Positions 21,701-33,552 of a stretch of 38,960 nt of DNA are shown piece by piece. Each line of letters opens with the position of its first letter. The stretch's first letter is position 1. This DNA comes from Gnetum montanum (lineage: Eukaryota; Streptophyta; Gnetopsida; Gnetales; Gnetaceae): NCBI GenBank assembly GCA_015680685.1, contig MNCI01025399.1, forward strand, positions 1 to 38,960. Reading direction: 5' to 3'. The position numbers and the translations under genes are program-made. Under the pieces are notes generated by a model, which ran no database searches, was not told where the DNA came from, and was given only the letters and a program-made list of their open reading frames with translations.

Positions 21701-21945
21701 TCATGTCCCTATTTTCAAATGGAGCCATTTCATAATCATGATGGTGTTTCCTTGTAACAAATGATGTAACTATTATACTAAGATCTAAAAGAGCATATTG
21801 TAACAGTAGACATGACTCTTGATATAATCTTTAGGGGTTTGACCTAAGGTATTTATGTTCAAAAATTAGAGATCATGCCAACATGGAGTTGCATAACTAG
21901 TAAAGGTAATTAATAGGTGTTAGGTAAAGTAGGATAGGAAGGTGA
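21701..21945 (+). repeat. Direct repeat unit 1 in relic C
   Basis: It begins TCATGTCCCTATTTTCAAATGG, and contains CATAATCATGATG, TGTAACAAATGATGTAA, GACCTAAGGTATTTATG and GGTAAAGTAGGAT. The second copy starts 510 bp downstream at 22211. A purine run AAGCTAAGGGGGTAG lies just before this unit, so the pair could be the short LTRs of a small element, but I find no matching primer site. Confidence 0.7.
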
Positions 21946-22210
21946 CTGGCCATTCCTTCTTATTGGGTATAGGTCTAACTATGGTGGTAATGCTAGATTG
22001 TCTCTAAGGGATAAATGTCAAAGGAAGATGATCCTAATAAATCCTCAGAGCATGACCTAGATCCACATTTATTTCTAATTCTTCTATTAATAATAAATTT
22101 TCTATTCATTTCCTTCTACATTTTACTTATTATATTCATTATGCATAACATTGAATGTTCCATATATTTGATGGTTTCCTGATATTCAAAAATAAGATAT
22201 CACAATTTTA

Positions 22211-22453
22211 TCACATCCCCATTCCCAAATGGTGTCATTCCATAATCATGATGACCTCACTTTGTAACAAATGATGTAATTATTATAATAAGACCTAAAA
22301 GAGCACATTGTAATAATGGGCATGTCTCTTGAGGTGACCTTTACAAATTTAACCTAAGGTATTTATACTCAAAAATTAAAGGTCATACCAATATGGAGTT
22401 GCAGAGATAGTAAAGGTGAGTAACAAGTGTCAAGTAAAGTAGGACAAGAAGGC
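22211..22453 (+). repeat. Direct repeat unit 2 in relic C
   Basis: It begins TCACATCCCCATTCCCAAATGG and follows unit 1 (21701) collinearly, sharing CATAATCATGATGA, TGTAACAAATGATGTAA and CCTAAGGTATTTATAC. Differences are mainly transitions. Confidence 0.7.
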
Positions 22454-22562
22454 AGGTAATAAGTGCAAGGTAAAGTGGAACATGTGGTATGATGTGATTG
22501 GTTTATGATACAAAAAGCATAGTTTTCTTGTGATCATGTGACAAGTGGAGTCAAAATGAGGG

Positions 22563-22935
22563 TATGGACCAGTTGGTGATGAGACACCCTAGAGGAGTTG
22601 GGATTATCTCTGCTAGATGCATTAGTAAGGCTCTTATCTCAAATCTCATTCTAAGAGTGGAAGAACATAGGTCAAACCTATAGCTAGAACAAGATCTAAG
22701 TGTATATGATTATGCTCAAATCTACCTTCTAGAAGGTTAGTGGACTAAGGCTACAAATAAGGTAGGAGACACTAGCATAGGTGATGGACTAGGTAATTGA
22801 AAAACTAATCAAATTATAGGTATTGATAGAAATATGAGTACAAAAGTCAATGGTATCATGCTTATACTAGGTGAGAATGTGTTAGCTCACATAGGAGCCA
22901 TGTAACATGCTTATGCTTTGTGGAACATTGATCCC
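22563..22935 (+). pseudogene. Unrecognised decayed reading frame in relic C
   Basis: One frame gives about 120 codons with few stops, and most of these are TAG or TAA where CAG or CAA would fit. It reads NEGMDQLVMRHPRGVGIISA, then RCISKALISNLILRVEEHRS, LEQDLSVYDYAQIYLLEG and ENVLAHIGAM. The pattern of stops and the mixed composition look like a real protein that decayed. I do not recognise the family. It may be part of an ORF2-like protein of C, or a captured gene piece. Confidence 0.4.
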
Positions 22936-23277
22936 TTCTAATACTAGTTGTCATATGTTGTGTCTATGTGCATGTTAGTATGGTTGTGATAGATGAGCTC
23001 CAGTTATATTATGCTTTCAAATTTGATATACAAGGATTAGGCATGCTATATTTTTATGATGGGTTGTTTGTACATGGATTGGATTGTTAAGATTGTTAAA
23101 AACATGATAGACTTCTAGAATGAATGTTCAGTATTATTAATGATGACTTGGATGATGATGTGCTTGTGTATTGTGGTGTAATATACATATTGCATGTGAT
23201 GTACTGACCATGTTGCAAGTTTCTTAGCATATGTCACACCTCTCCTCCAGCATGACATTATATTTTTCATTTGTAGG

Positions 23278-23384
23278 GGAAATGTAGAGGCTCCCACTCA
23301 ATCTTTTATTAGCCCTGTTTATATGCAGTTCATGAAGCTGGAAACATAGAAGACCAAGAAGCCTAAGGGAGGTGATGGTAAACT
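23278..23384 (+). pseudogene. Possible decayed exon in relic C
   Basis: TTTTTCATTTGTAG precedes and GGTGATG/GTAAAC ends a short open stretch that translates VEAPTQSFISPVYMQFMKLE and, after one TAG, KTKKPKGGDG. Acceptor-like and donor-like signals and a following acceptor-like TTTACATTTCAG (23809-23820) suggest spliced coding sequence. Short and uncertain. Confidence 0.25.
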
Positions 23385-23820
23385 TGGCTTTATATTCTTG
23401 TCTTTCCTATTACATGTTTTTTTAGGAGAAATGGATTTGTTTGTTAATGGTTTTGGCATGGATAGCCCATGAGCTATGGCGCTTATTGTATAGTGTATAT
23501 GGTGTTCATCTTAATAGGATATATATTAAGCATATTAACTATTGTGATGTGATGTCTATGCTCATTGGTTTAGTGGCATGGATGATAGAGATTTATGATA
23601 TAATATTTTGATAGTATATATGTATATATATACTAGTTTGCTGTATTATCCCTATGTTATTTTTTGTTTATTATGAGATTCTCATGGAGTGGTTTTGTGG
23701 CTTTTTGCTATGTTGTTCAATCAACTTGATGTTTTGATGCATTTAAGTATGATGTTTCACTAGTTTACAATTTTCACCTTAGCTTCTCTTAGGCCAAACA
23801 CATGGGGTTTTACATTTCAG

Positions 23821-24660
23821 GTAACTATTCAATGCCTAAAGTCTAAATTATAGAAGACACGTAAACATGAAGGGGAGGCTTTGTTTATCAAAGACGTTTT
23901 GAATAGAAAGATTAGAGAATTAAAGCAACGATTCAATGAATAGGAGAAAATGTGTGATAATAAAGAGAATTAGGTTATTACTTTCTCCCATTAGGTGTAG
24001 AAGTTAGAAGATGAATGATAAATCATAGTCTAATTCAAGAATAAGGATCATCACATCAAAAAAGAGAGATGAACTCTACAACAAGAGCTTGTAGAGAAAA
24101 TAACCAAGGAGATTGGTGAGTTCAAACAAATTCACATGATTGAGTAAGAAATCTAGAATTTTGAGGTACAAAGACTAAGCAGGCTTGTTGCACATCTAAA
24201 TATGTGAATGATCAAAAAATGAGACAAGGTAAAGTAAACATTTACTATTCTTCATGATAATCTTCGCTAGTTCGCTACTAGTGACTAAGACTAGTAAGAG
24301 AAGATGGATCTTCTTAATAACATGTACCTCCTTTGGCATGAGTCTCAAATCATTATCCTTAAAAATATTAAGAAGGCTAAATAAGATGTTAATGTTTAGA
24401 GGATACAATACTTCATGTGATACATACTTTAGTAGGGTGGTCACATAGTAAATTAGAGAAGAAATTACACAAAGCAATGGTTGAGTTGAAGGTCATGTAA
24501 CATGAGCTCATACAATCAAGATGGTACCATGAGCAATTCAAATATGAGAGTGAGGAGTTTCTTTAGGGATTACTAAAAAAGCATAATAGAATTATACAAA
24601 TGAGTGTGATGAACTTAGAAGAGTAGTTCTAGAGATCCCAATCATTCATCACTAGATATT
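23821..24660 (+). pseudogene. Coiled-coil-like decayed frame, possible ORF2 C-terminal part of relic C
   Basis: Several frames carry Lys/Glu/Leu-rich heptad-like sequence: KIRELKQRF (about 23910), QQELVEKITKEIGEFKQIHM (about 24080-24140), and HEQFKYESEEFL (about 24530-24565), close in style to ORF2 of D (W-K-N-E-A-K-W-H-E-K-L-K). Stops and shifts are frequent. It sits a short distance before the polypurine run and LTR-like start, as ORF2 does in A and D. Homology is inferred from style and position only. Confidence 0.4.
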
Positions 24661-24867
24661 TAGTATATCCCTAGTATATATATGCATGTAGTTTTTTGTT
24701 TTTCCACAACCACCATCTTCTAATGCTTCTTCTTAAGGTGGTGATTTTATGTCTTTTTCTCTATTAAATTTTTTTTATATCTCTTCCATCTTGATCATAT
24801 GTTATGTTTAGTCCTAATTTTTAGTATTTGGGATGTCTCAAAGCTAAGAAACTAGATTTACTCACTT

Positions 24868-25138
24868 ATGGGGGAATGATAAGGCATAAGTGGTAATTTT
24901 GTATTCCTTTATAAGCCTCGATGCATAAAAGTCTTTATGAGAACTTAAGGTTATAATCTAAGCTCATTTTGGAGTGTGGTATACATGCCTAAGTGGCATC
25001 ACCTTAATGGTGCACCCATAGTAGTGCATCCCTAATGACATATCCCTAATGGCAATAACTTGGTGATAATGAACCATTTCTGTTTTAGGTCTGAAAACTA
25101 TAAATACTTGAAGAAATCCCAAAAACATCTTTCATTGT
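24868..25138 (+). repeat. Polypurine tract and start of the 3' LTR of relic C
   Basis: ATGGGGGAA (24868-24876) is followed by TGATAAGGCATAAGTGG, the family-style LTR start. Further on are repeated TGCATCCCTAATG-type motifs (about 25010-25060) and a TATA-like ACTATAAATACTTG (about 25098-25111). The LTR is cut at 25138 by element B, whose duplication ATTGT is 25134-25138. Confidence 0.6.
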
Positions 25139-25989
25139 TGATGAATCACCGTTTGTATCAACCGCAACATTAGGGTCATGATGTCATGTACATGACATCG
25201 GGGCCTTGGTTCGACATCACATATCCGATGTTGGGGCATATTCCCCAAGTCTATAAATACCATGCCTAGGCTTCCATTTGAAGTCATTTTTATAGTTTTA
25301 GTTTTAGTTTTCAGTCAAAGTAGCAAAGCTCTTGCCATTTATTTTCTTGAAAGTTAGAATATTTTTTGAGTGCCCATAGAAGGAGTCCAAAGTGTGTACG
25401 GTTCTTTGTTCGAGCACTGATGTACCTAAGCACAACAATGTGATGAGAATAAAACAAACTCTTTTGACAATCCTTGCAACACTGAGAATAGCTTAATATT
25501 TCCTTTATTGCATTTTACTTTCTTGGCCTTTACTTTAATGCATTTGATTCATCAATTTATTTCCAACAGTTAATGAACATGAGGATGACCACTTCGAACA
25601 TTCACATAGTACATGGTAACCCAACAATGCTTACCATTTGGTAGCCTAGCAATGTCATATGTGTTCAGGAAAGTAGGATGGTTACTTGTGTTAGGCTAGC
25701 TAGGCAATAGACATTAGTTTTCAATCTACTCTACCCTTATTCTTGCTATAGGCAATTACATCCATAAAATATAAAATGACAAAAAAATTCATATACCTCA
25801 ATTACACTTAAATCATACACTTAAGCCTTACAAGTGTAGTTGGGAAGACAATGAACATTCTTAATGTTGTTTCACTTCCTACAAAAACTAGTGTACAAGA
25901 TAACTATAGGTCCACAAAATTCGATCGGATCACTCGTAACACCTTAGTGATTTGTATGATTGGGCATAGGGGTACCTCGCTTCTCATCA
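25139..25989 (+). repeat. 5' LTR of element B
   Basis: It aligns with 34326-35171. U3 contains the perfect 20-bp palindrome GATGTCATGTACATGACATC (25180-25199), shortened in the 3' LTR, then a TATA-like CTATAAATACC (25251-25261). It ends TTCTCATCA just before the primer site. Confidence 0.92.
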
Positions 25990-25990
25990 T

Positions 25991-26010
25991 TGGTGCTGTT
26001 GTTGGTGACC
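25991..26010 (+). other. Primer binding site of element B (tRNA-Asp type)
   Basis: TGGTGCTGTTGTTGGTGACC, one base after the LTR, matches the tRNA-Asp 3'-end complement (TGGCGCCGTTGCCGGGG) except mainly for C-to-T changes. The leader 26011-26149 that follows is AT-rich with no recognisable feature. Confidence 0.8.
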
Positions 26011-26149
26011 TTTTTATTGTTTTTTGTGCTATCTAGGACCCAGTGAAAATATTTAAATCATTGGAATGAACTTGAGAGTCATACCTTATTTTACAATTAC
26101 TATAATAAATTCCCAGAGCACACTATAATTTTTATTTTTCTAACTAAAA

Positions 26150-28680
26150 ATGTCTTCTTCTCATAGGAGCGCTTCTCCACCCAAGGCTAATAATGTTCAT
26201 TCAACAAAGCCCCAATAGTACCGAATCATATAGACTCACCCTTATGAGTATGTGCCAAACTTCACCTTCATCCTACACTAAGATGAACTACAGTTGTGGT
26301 GTGACATGGAGGGAAACATTGTGTTGCCACCTAATCATGTTACTCCTGCAATGCCTTATTAAATGCTTGCACGATGTGGTCTTCAAGACTGCCATGAGGA
26401 GTATAATGTGGAAGATATTGATGCCAAGGATTATCATCCCACCAAAGCACAACACCTACAAGATTGATAGCTAGAACAACGCTATGAGTTTTCAAAGGAA
26501 AAAGGGCTTAACAATCCTCCATTCTTGTTGTACCAACAAGCTAGTGGAGAATCCTTTTCCAAAGGTTTTTCATATAATGATGCTCTTCTCTTTAACTTTG
26601 GTGATGGAGATCAAAACTAGAATCTACACTCCACAATTCACAATCTTGATTCTACTAATAAGGGATCCAATGACAAAGAAGGATCTGGAGAGGCAAGTCA
26701 AGATAGGAATGTCAACAAGAAGCACAATGGTAATCATGATCATGATCATCGAAGAGGCAGTAGTATGCGTGACGCTGCTGGTTCTCCTTCCTCTTTCCCT
26801 TCATCATCATCTTCTTCTTCTAGCTTTGACTATGACTGCAGAAGGCAAGAATGTGATGGAGGTGATTAGAATGAATGAAATGACTGACGGGACCACAACA
26901 ATCAAGGGGACTATTGAGACAAATAAGATTAAGGGAAAAACGTTCAAGAGAGGCACATCGCCATGAATGAAGGGGTAGTAGAGGGCATTATAGGCACCAT
27001 GATCAAGGCCTCAATGAGCCTCTATTTGCTACTTGAAGTATGCTTAACATCGTAGAGGTAGTCAAAATTCCAGCAAGGCATGTGGAAGATAGTCAAATCA
27101 AATGGTTAAACATGAATAATATTCCTTGATTTTGAGGATATAACTCTGATCCGCAGAATCATCTTCAAGCTTTCCAAGATGCAGGTGGCTTGCAAAACAG
27201 AGAGAACAAGTGCCAAAAATTAAAGTTGTTCCCAAGGACACTCATCAAAGAAGTAGAGAATTGGTACTAGTCCTTAGAACCAGAATCTATCAGACGATGG
27301 AGTACCATGCTTGAGATGTTCAATGATAAGTATCAAACATTCTCCCAAGTGTCCAACTTAAGGAAGCAAATTCAATGATGAAAACAAGGAACACACAAAC
27401 CATTAGATGCCACCATTGGCTGACGCTATTCCTTGATGCACAAATGCCCTAGCCATGGCTATTCTCAATTGGCTTAACTTCACCACATTGTAGATGAGCT
27501 TCATAATGAAATGAGGAAAAACCTTGGTGTCTATGCCCAAGGCTGATTGTCAGAACTAACTACCCATCAGGTACAAAGGTTAATAGAGTAGTTCATCAAA
27601 GAGGAGGACGAACTAAGAAAAAGAGAAAGTGTAGAGGAGTATGAATGTGATCCTTCCATCCACAAGAGGGAGGTTCGATTCTGCAATAGTGAGAACAAAT
27701 CCATATTTGATGAGGCGATGCATAAAAAAGCCTTCCACTTCAACAATTCTAATCTAGAATTACATCCAAGGTTGATCAGTTAAAGAACTCCATCAATAGC
27801 TAATTTCAAGCTATCCTCAAAATTGCTGAAGAGTCTAGAGAACAAGTTTGTGATCATGAGCATAGGAGGCGCAAGAAAGCTAAACGTGCATATTACAAAG
27901 GTAAGGGCAAAATTGCTACAATAGAAGAGGTTGTGAATAGTGAATCAAATGATGATCGTGGATGTGAGGTCTACTAGTATGAACATCCTAAGGGATGTAT
28001 GCCCCATTGTGTCACATCTTCAAGAGTTTGGGATGTATGCCTTACATCCACAACTTACACAAAGGCAAACATCCAAAAGGTTGCCTTATCCTCAAGGTAA
28101 TCTCAAACAGTTCTACCAACAACAACCATATTATCCAAGTGAAGCTCCATTGCAATCATACAAACAGTACCAATAATGGTAGCAACCACAATCATGGGCG
28201 CTTGTATTGCCAAGGCAACAATACCCTTACCAACAACCTAATCCATATGGTTATCACATTCAACAACCCATGTCTCCACGTGGCTCTTCTAGTCATTTAT
28301 CTAATATTCAACCTTACTAAAACCCTTCTAATTACTATCAAACTCCTTCTTTACATGAAATAATGGATGCCACCTCCTATCCTTATCCTCATCTTGTCCC
28401 TACACACACTCCTCCTCTAATTTCACAGCTTCCACCTACTCCTCTTATGCAGGGTGAATTGCCCACTCAACCATAACAATGCAATTCTATAAGGGCTATT
28501 AATTTGCAACCCAATTACCAATCAAAGGGGTTAAATACCTGATCAAAGAAAAGACCTTTCTTTCAACCCCATAGTCCACCCAAGCCTTAACCTACACCCA
28601 TAGTTGACAATCCTCCTCCTACCTCTTCCTCCATATCAAATTCCTTTAGGCCTCCTTCAAACCAAACTTTTCCATGAATC
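26150..28680 (+). pseudogene. gag: gag of element B (decayed)
   Basis: It starts ATGTCTTCTTCTCATAGG, like gag of A. The capsid-like block (about 27120-27390) has HLQAFQDA, LFPRTLIKEVENWY, PESIRRWSTMLEMFNDKYQT and SQVSNLRKQIQ, typical of the Retrotrans_gag family. A Lys/Glu-rich region follows. The finger-like motif (27963-27998) reads C-E-V-Y-stop-Y-E-H-P-K-G-C, so its second Cys is now Tyr. A Gln/Tyr/Pro-rich tail (about 28080-28470) follows. An Asp/Arg/Asn/Ser-rich segment (about 26640-26960) lies before the capsid block. The gag/protease border is approximate. Confidence 0.82.
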
Positions 28681-31600
28681 CATACTATAGTGCTTACTCA
28701 TACTATGTTTGATTGGATCCGTGCAGGAAACCTTCCCAGGAAATTAGTTGATCTTGGAAGTCCTTTGATTTATTTGCAGATTGTTGGGAATGAACCGTGC
28801 AAAGCTCTTCTCAATTCAAGTTCCAATGTTAATTTGATTTCTCATCAAATGTACACTGCTTGGAATCTACCTTCTCTCAATAAGAGCAACATCAGTCCAT
28901 CACTGTTCCATTGGGACTGGTAAAAAACATTGTGACCATTGTCTATGGGTGGTCGTATCTTGCCAACTTCTTAGTAATCAAAGTGGAGAAATACAAAGGA
29001 TATTTCCCAATTATTATGGAAAGGGCATGGTTGAGCACCATCAATGCAAGAATGGGCATTAGAGATCTTTCCCTAAAAATCTCTAAAGAAAACACATTTG
29101 GAAAGATTGAGAAGAAGAGAGTTCCATGCATCGTGTACAATGATAGCAAATGCAATTATGTGTAGAAACTTTGGGCCATAAAGCAAGCATCTATCTCTAC
29201 ATGCAAGCAATGTGCACCAGAAGCAGAAATTCAAAGGTGTCTATACGTAGTAGCTACAAAATAGGAGGGCACCTAGTGGTTGACTGCTTATTTAGAAAGT
29301 AGCACACTTTACATGGAACCAACCGAGAGCCTAACATGTGAATATGTCATGAGCATGGATGAACTAGAGCAAGTTCATCATCAACTCTCTGATGATACGA
29401 AAAATGATACCTATTAGGGAGAGTTAGAAATTCTTGAGAACTTCAAGTAATAGCTTCTTGAACTGAAAATGTTACTGACTAGAATGAAATATGTATTCTT
29501 GAAAAATAAGAAGCTAGTTATAATCAATGCAAGACTTTCTCCAGAACAAAAAGAGATGTTGTTGAAGGTAGTTGAAAGATGGTTAGTAGCTTTTGCTTGG
29601 TCATATCCTAAACTCACAAGGATTGATCCCAGGATATGCTAGCATCACATTTACACAAATCTGGCCATGAAGCCAAAATGACAGCCACAAAGGTGGTTGA
29701 ACCCCAAATTAAAGCAAATCATCAAAGAGGAAATCAAGCAACTCCTCAAGGCAGGGTTCATCTATTCCATTATGGATAGCAAATGGGTTAGCCCACTCAT
29801 AATTGTTCCAAAGAAAGGTGGTAAATGGCGGGTTTGCATCAATTTCAAGATGTTGAATATCGCAACATTCAAGGATCCCTTTTTCATTGTCATTTGTTAA
29901 CTAGGTGCTCGACACAATATCAAGGCACTTACTACTACAGCTTTCTAGATGGTTATAGTAGCTATAACCAAATTCAAATTACACTAGAAGACCAAGCAAA
30001 GACAACATTCACAAGTTCATCGGGGACTTTTGCATATTGTAAGATGTCGTTTGGTCTATGTAATGCTTCTACCACATTTCAATGCCTAGTCTTAAGCATC
30101 TTTCAACAACAGATTGGTAGTGGTGTGAAAGTCTTTATGAATGACTTCTCCACCTATGGCACTACATTTGAGCAAGCCCTAGACCACCTTGAACAAGTGC
30201 CAAAATAATGTGTTGAAACTAACTTGTGGCTTAATTGGCAGAAAAGTCATCTCATAAGCAAGAATTGAGGTAGACCTTCAAAAAATAAGGATCATCCAAG
30301 GAATAACCCACTAGCCAGAAATAATTAAATATGTTTGGTCATTCCTTGGACATATTGGCTACTACCAATGATTCATAGAGAATTTCTCTAAGATCGCAAA
30401 ACCGTTGGTGGAGCTGACAAAGAAAGATGTTCCTTTTGTTTGGACTGAGGAATGTGAAAAAGCATTCCAACAACTGAAGGAAAATCTTGTAGCAACTCCA
30501 ATTCGACAAGTACTGAACTGGTCTAGACCATGTCGCATCATGACAGATGCATCGAATTATGCTTTGGGAGCTATGATGATGTAGCTAGATGATAAGAAAC
30601 ATCCATACTACATCCATTACACCAGCTAAAACATTATGGGTGCACAATTAAACTACACCATCATAGAAAAAGAATTGATGGTAGTGGTATTTGCTCTAAA
30701 ACATTTTAGGCATTATGTGCTTGGCTACAAGGTGTTTTTGCATATAGACTACAGTGTTATCTACTTCCTAATGAACAAGCCAATGGTGAGCCCCCATGTC
30801 ATATGGTGGCTAGTGATCTTGCAGGAATTTGATCTTACAATGGTAGATTGAAAGGGCACTAAGAATGTGGTCACTGATTACTTGTCTCCGTTGTGATGGG
30901 ATGACAAACAGGTCGAAAGCCCATTATCTGATATGTTTCCTGATGAACTCCTCTTTGCTGAAGTAATAACTGAAAAAATTCCCAATGAGCCAAAATGGTA
31001 TAATAACATTCTCACCTATCTTCTCACTCAGGAGATGTCACGAGGGTTGGACCATTGGAAGAAACAACAGTTTCTTCACCAGGTAAAGCATTTCATGAAA
31101 ATCAACAAACGCCTCTACATGGTATGCGCCAATGGTTTGGTTCACTAGTGTGTCCCTAATGCTAATAAATTGCATGTTCTCCAAGATGCTCATGAAGGTC
31201 CTTGTGGAGGACACTATGTTGGGAGATGTGAAACCATTAAAATCCTAATGGTGGGTACTACTAGCCAACACTCTTCAAAGATGTTCACCATTTCATCCAC
31301 TCTTGTGAATGATGCTAATGAGATGGTGGAATGACTACTCGAATGGAGGGACCTCAACAATGGATTCAACAATTAGAATCATTCAACATTTGGGACATTG
31401 TTTTTATGGGTCCCATCATGCCCATGTCAAATGGAAAGATGTACATCATAGTCGTTGTTGACTATTGTATGAAATGGGCAGAAGCAGCAACTGTCATCGA
31501 CTGTACATCTTCTACTATGGGTCAGTTTGTACAACAAAACGTTGTGAACATGTTTGATGTGCCATGTGCATTAATTTTTGACAATGGAACTCATTTTACA

Positions 31601-32346
31601 AGCACTACTTTTTGGAAGCTCATGCAATGCTTAGGGGTTGAACATAAACTCACAACACCTTATCATCCCCAAGCTAATGATCAAGCTAAGGTTACCAATA
31701 GGGAAATCACAAGAATGCTAACAAGAATAGTTAGCAAGTATAGGAAGGACTAAAGCACAAAACTCAAAAATGCCCTTTGGGCCTACCGCTAACTTGAAAA
31801 CTTCCTATAGGCTACTCTCCTGATGAGCTTGTGTATAGCAAACTACCAACACTTCCTATTCAATTTGAACTTCATACACTTTCAACGGCTTGTGACTTTA
31901 ACCTTGACTTAAGTCTAGCCCAAAAAGAAAGACTAATGAATCTCAACCTACTAGATGAAAATCTATTAGTAGCCTTATCATCTAACAAGTTGCACAAGGC
32001 CTATAACAAAAAGTTTCATGACCTGAAAATTAGAAAAGTCAAATTTCAATCGAGAGATAAGGTTCTTTACTAGAGCCCCACACATGTACCTCAACGAACT
32101 AAGTTCCAAACATTGTGGGAAGGACCTTACATCGTTTATGAAACTTTTCCTTCAGGGGCTATGATGATCTATAAACCTGAGAGCCCAAACAAGAAACCGC
32201 TGGTCAACATTCAACAAATCAAACCTTTTCATGAGCATATGCCAACTAACACAATAAGCACCTCATCAGATGGACAACCATGCTTAATATTTCAAATCTC
32301 CTCCTTCTTTCAACTTAGTCGTGAGGGAGATGGTCAAGCATGCTAA
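28681..32346 (+). pseudogene. pol: pol of element B (protease, RT, RNase H, integrase)
   Basis: Protease: CKALLNSSSNVNLIS (28798-28842), with Asn (28813) and Ser (28819) in place of catalytic Asp and Gly. RT (29697-30250): KAGFIYSIMDSKWVSPLIIV and PKKGGKWRVCINF; the catalytic loop is F-M-N-D-F (30134-30148), the first Asp replaced. RNase H (30540-30890): TDASNYALGA, NYTIIEKELMVVVFALKHFR and LQEFDLTMVD. A spacer with DMFPDELLFAEV (about 30930) leads to the H2C2 region with HEGPCGGHY (about 31191). Integrase core (31331-31753): the first catalytic position is Val (31400), DNGTH keeps the second, and the third is Lys (31688). The C-terminal part ends FQLSREGDGQAC, TAA at 32344. The order and motifs fit Athila-like pol; there is no second RNase H and no chromodomain. 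Confidence 0.9.
32321..32333 (+). other. Pol-end polypurine run of element B
   Basis: GTGAGGGAGATGG, preceded by CTTAGTC, is the counterpart of the runs at 14637 (A) and 11873-11848 (D, - strand). It lies inside the last codons of pol and resembles the true 3' tract at 34317-34325. Confidence 0.5.
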
Positions 32347-33552
32347 TCATTCATGCAGCTCCTCAATTTTTCAACTTTTTTGTTTTACACATTTTTCATT
32401 TTACAACTTTTTATTTTACATGTTCTTTGTTTTACATCTTTATGTTTTTATGTTATTAATCTTTTCTAATTTTTTTTTTTACACCATTGTTAGCACATTT
32501 GATATTTCTTGAACATTTTACATTTTCTTTTATATTTTCTTTATTTCGTGTGATTTTCTAACTTTTTGTTAATAAGTACCAGGTACATTGGTAATGTGTT
32601 ACTTAATGGTGGAATGCACTATTTTTTTTATTTGATTGTTGGTGTCTGGTTTCTACCTTTGAATTTTGTTATGGATAATTAGGACATGGTTTCTTTTCAT
32701 GTAATAGGCAGTGAGTCCACAACATCCACCCATCCACATACTCTATGGTTTTCCTTATTTTGGAAATGTGCAGCTCCTTTTTCATTAATAAAACTTTAAT
32801 AAATTTATGACTTTGGTAGTTTCCGAAATTGGGAAGGATTCAAAGGTTTGAGTAGGGTGTGGCTTCAAGGGGATTCGGTGTTCTTTGTACTTTTCTTTTT
32901 TCTGGGTGCATGTGCGTTTCCATGAACTTCTTACTATTTCATGCCAATCAATAAAGGAAGTTGAATAAGTCCTTGCATGGTGTGGTTCTCATCAAAAAAA
33001 ATATGAGAATTTAAAGCACACCCCTTGGACAAAATAAATGCATGTCTTTGCATGGTGTGGTTCCCATTTTGAAAAAAAAATAATGGGAATTCAAAGCACA
33101 TCCCTTAGACAAAATAAATGGGCTACAAGCATTGGTTATGGTACTCATCTCCTCTAACTAAGGTCCTTCCTCACTTCCACTTCTCTCATAAGGAATGGTG
33201 GTTTTTTTGTGGGAGCACTCTTATGTCTTAGGGGGTGGATTAGTCTTAGAATGTCAATGCGAAGTCACTAAAAGTGGTTGGTTTTGGTCTAGACTGAGGA
33301 TGGATCCTATCAAGTCATTTAATCATCAAATCCACAAGGGACTTCATGTGACTATAATTGGAAACTCCATTCCACTCTCTCTCTCTCTCATCCATCTATG
33401 CTTTCCATGTCCCACCTTGTTGTTAGTTTCATGTTTTGATTCAATGTCCTATTTTGATGTGTTAGAATTCTTAGTTAGTTTCTTTTCGATTTTTGTACTT
33501 AACTTCTATAACCATTAATCATCCACGGAGCCCACGAACTCTTTGGTTTGAA
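32347..33552 (+). other. Long non-coding stretch after pol of element B
   Basis: A T-rich tract (about 32370-32640), CACAACATCCACCCATCCAC (32719-32738), GTGTGGCTTCAAGGGGATTC (32857-32876), a tandem hairpin repeat (32973-33120), the conserved 20-mer at 33126-33145 and a short CT repeat (33374-33389). No gene is convincing; open frames here follow base composition. Confidence 0.6.
32973..33120 (+). repeat. Two tandem copies of a hairpin-forming unit in element B
   Basis: Units at 32973-33040 and 33048-33120 both run TTGCATGGTGTGGTT...AAAATAAATG. In the first, GGTTCTCAT (32984-32992) can pair with ATGAGAATT (33003-33011). In the second, GGTTCCCAT (33059-33067) can pair with ATGGGAATT (33083-33091). 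The one stem difference is matched on both arms. Loops are A-rich. Confidence 0.7.

Larger units (their letters stand above)
21472..24876 (+). mobile_element. Relic C: body of an older, poorly resolved retroelement
   Basis: This stretch runs from the right flank of A to a polypurine-like ATGGGGGAA (24868-24876) followed by an LTR-like start. It holds a pair of direct repeats, an unrecognised decayed frame near 22563-22935, and a coiled-coil-like decayed frame near 23821-24660 in the position ORF2 would have. No gag or pol is recognisable, so either it was deleted or it lies left of the window. Treating it as one element is inference. Confidence 0.45.

Noticed and set aside
23610-23635. TATATATGTATATATATAC run as a promoter or origin
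   Set aside because: Plain AT-rich microsatellite with no nearby start or supporting motif.
28943-29155. - strand open frame opposite pol of B, and a similar one at 3720-3917 opposite pol of A
   Set aside because: They are mirror frames of the same stretch of pol, whose + strand frame carries the protease/RT linker. They have no independent support.
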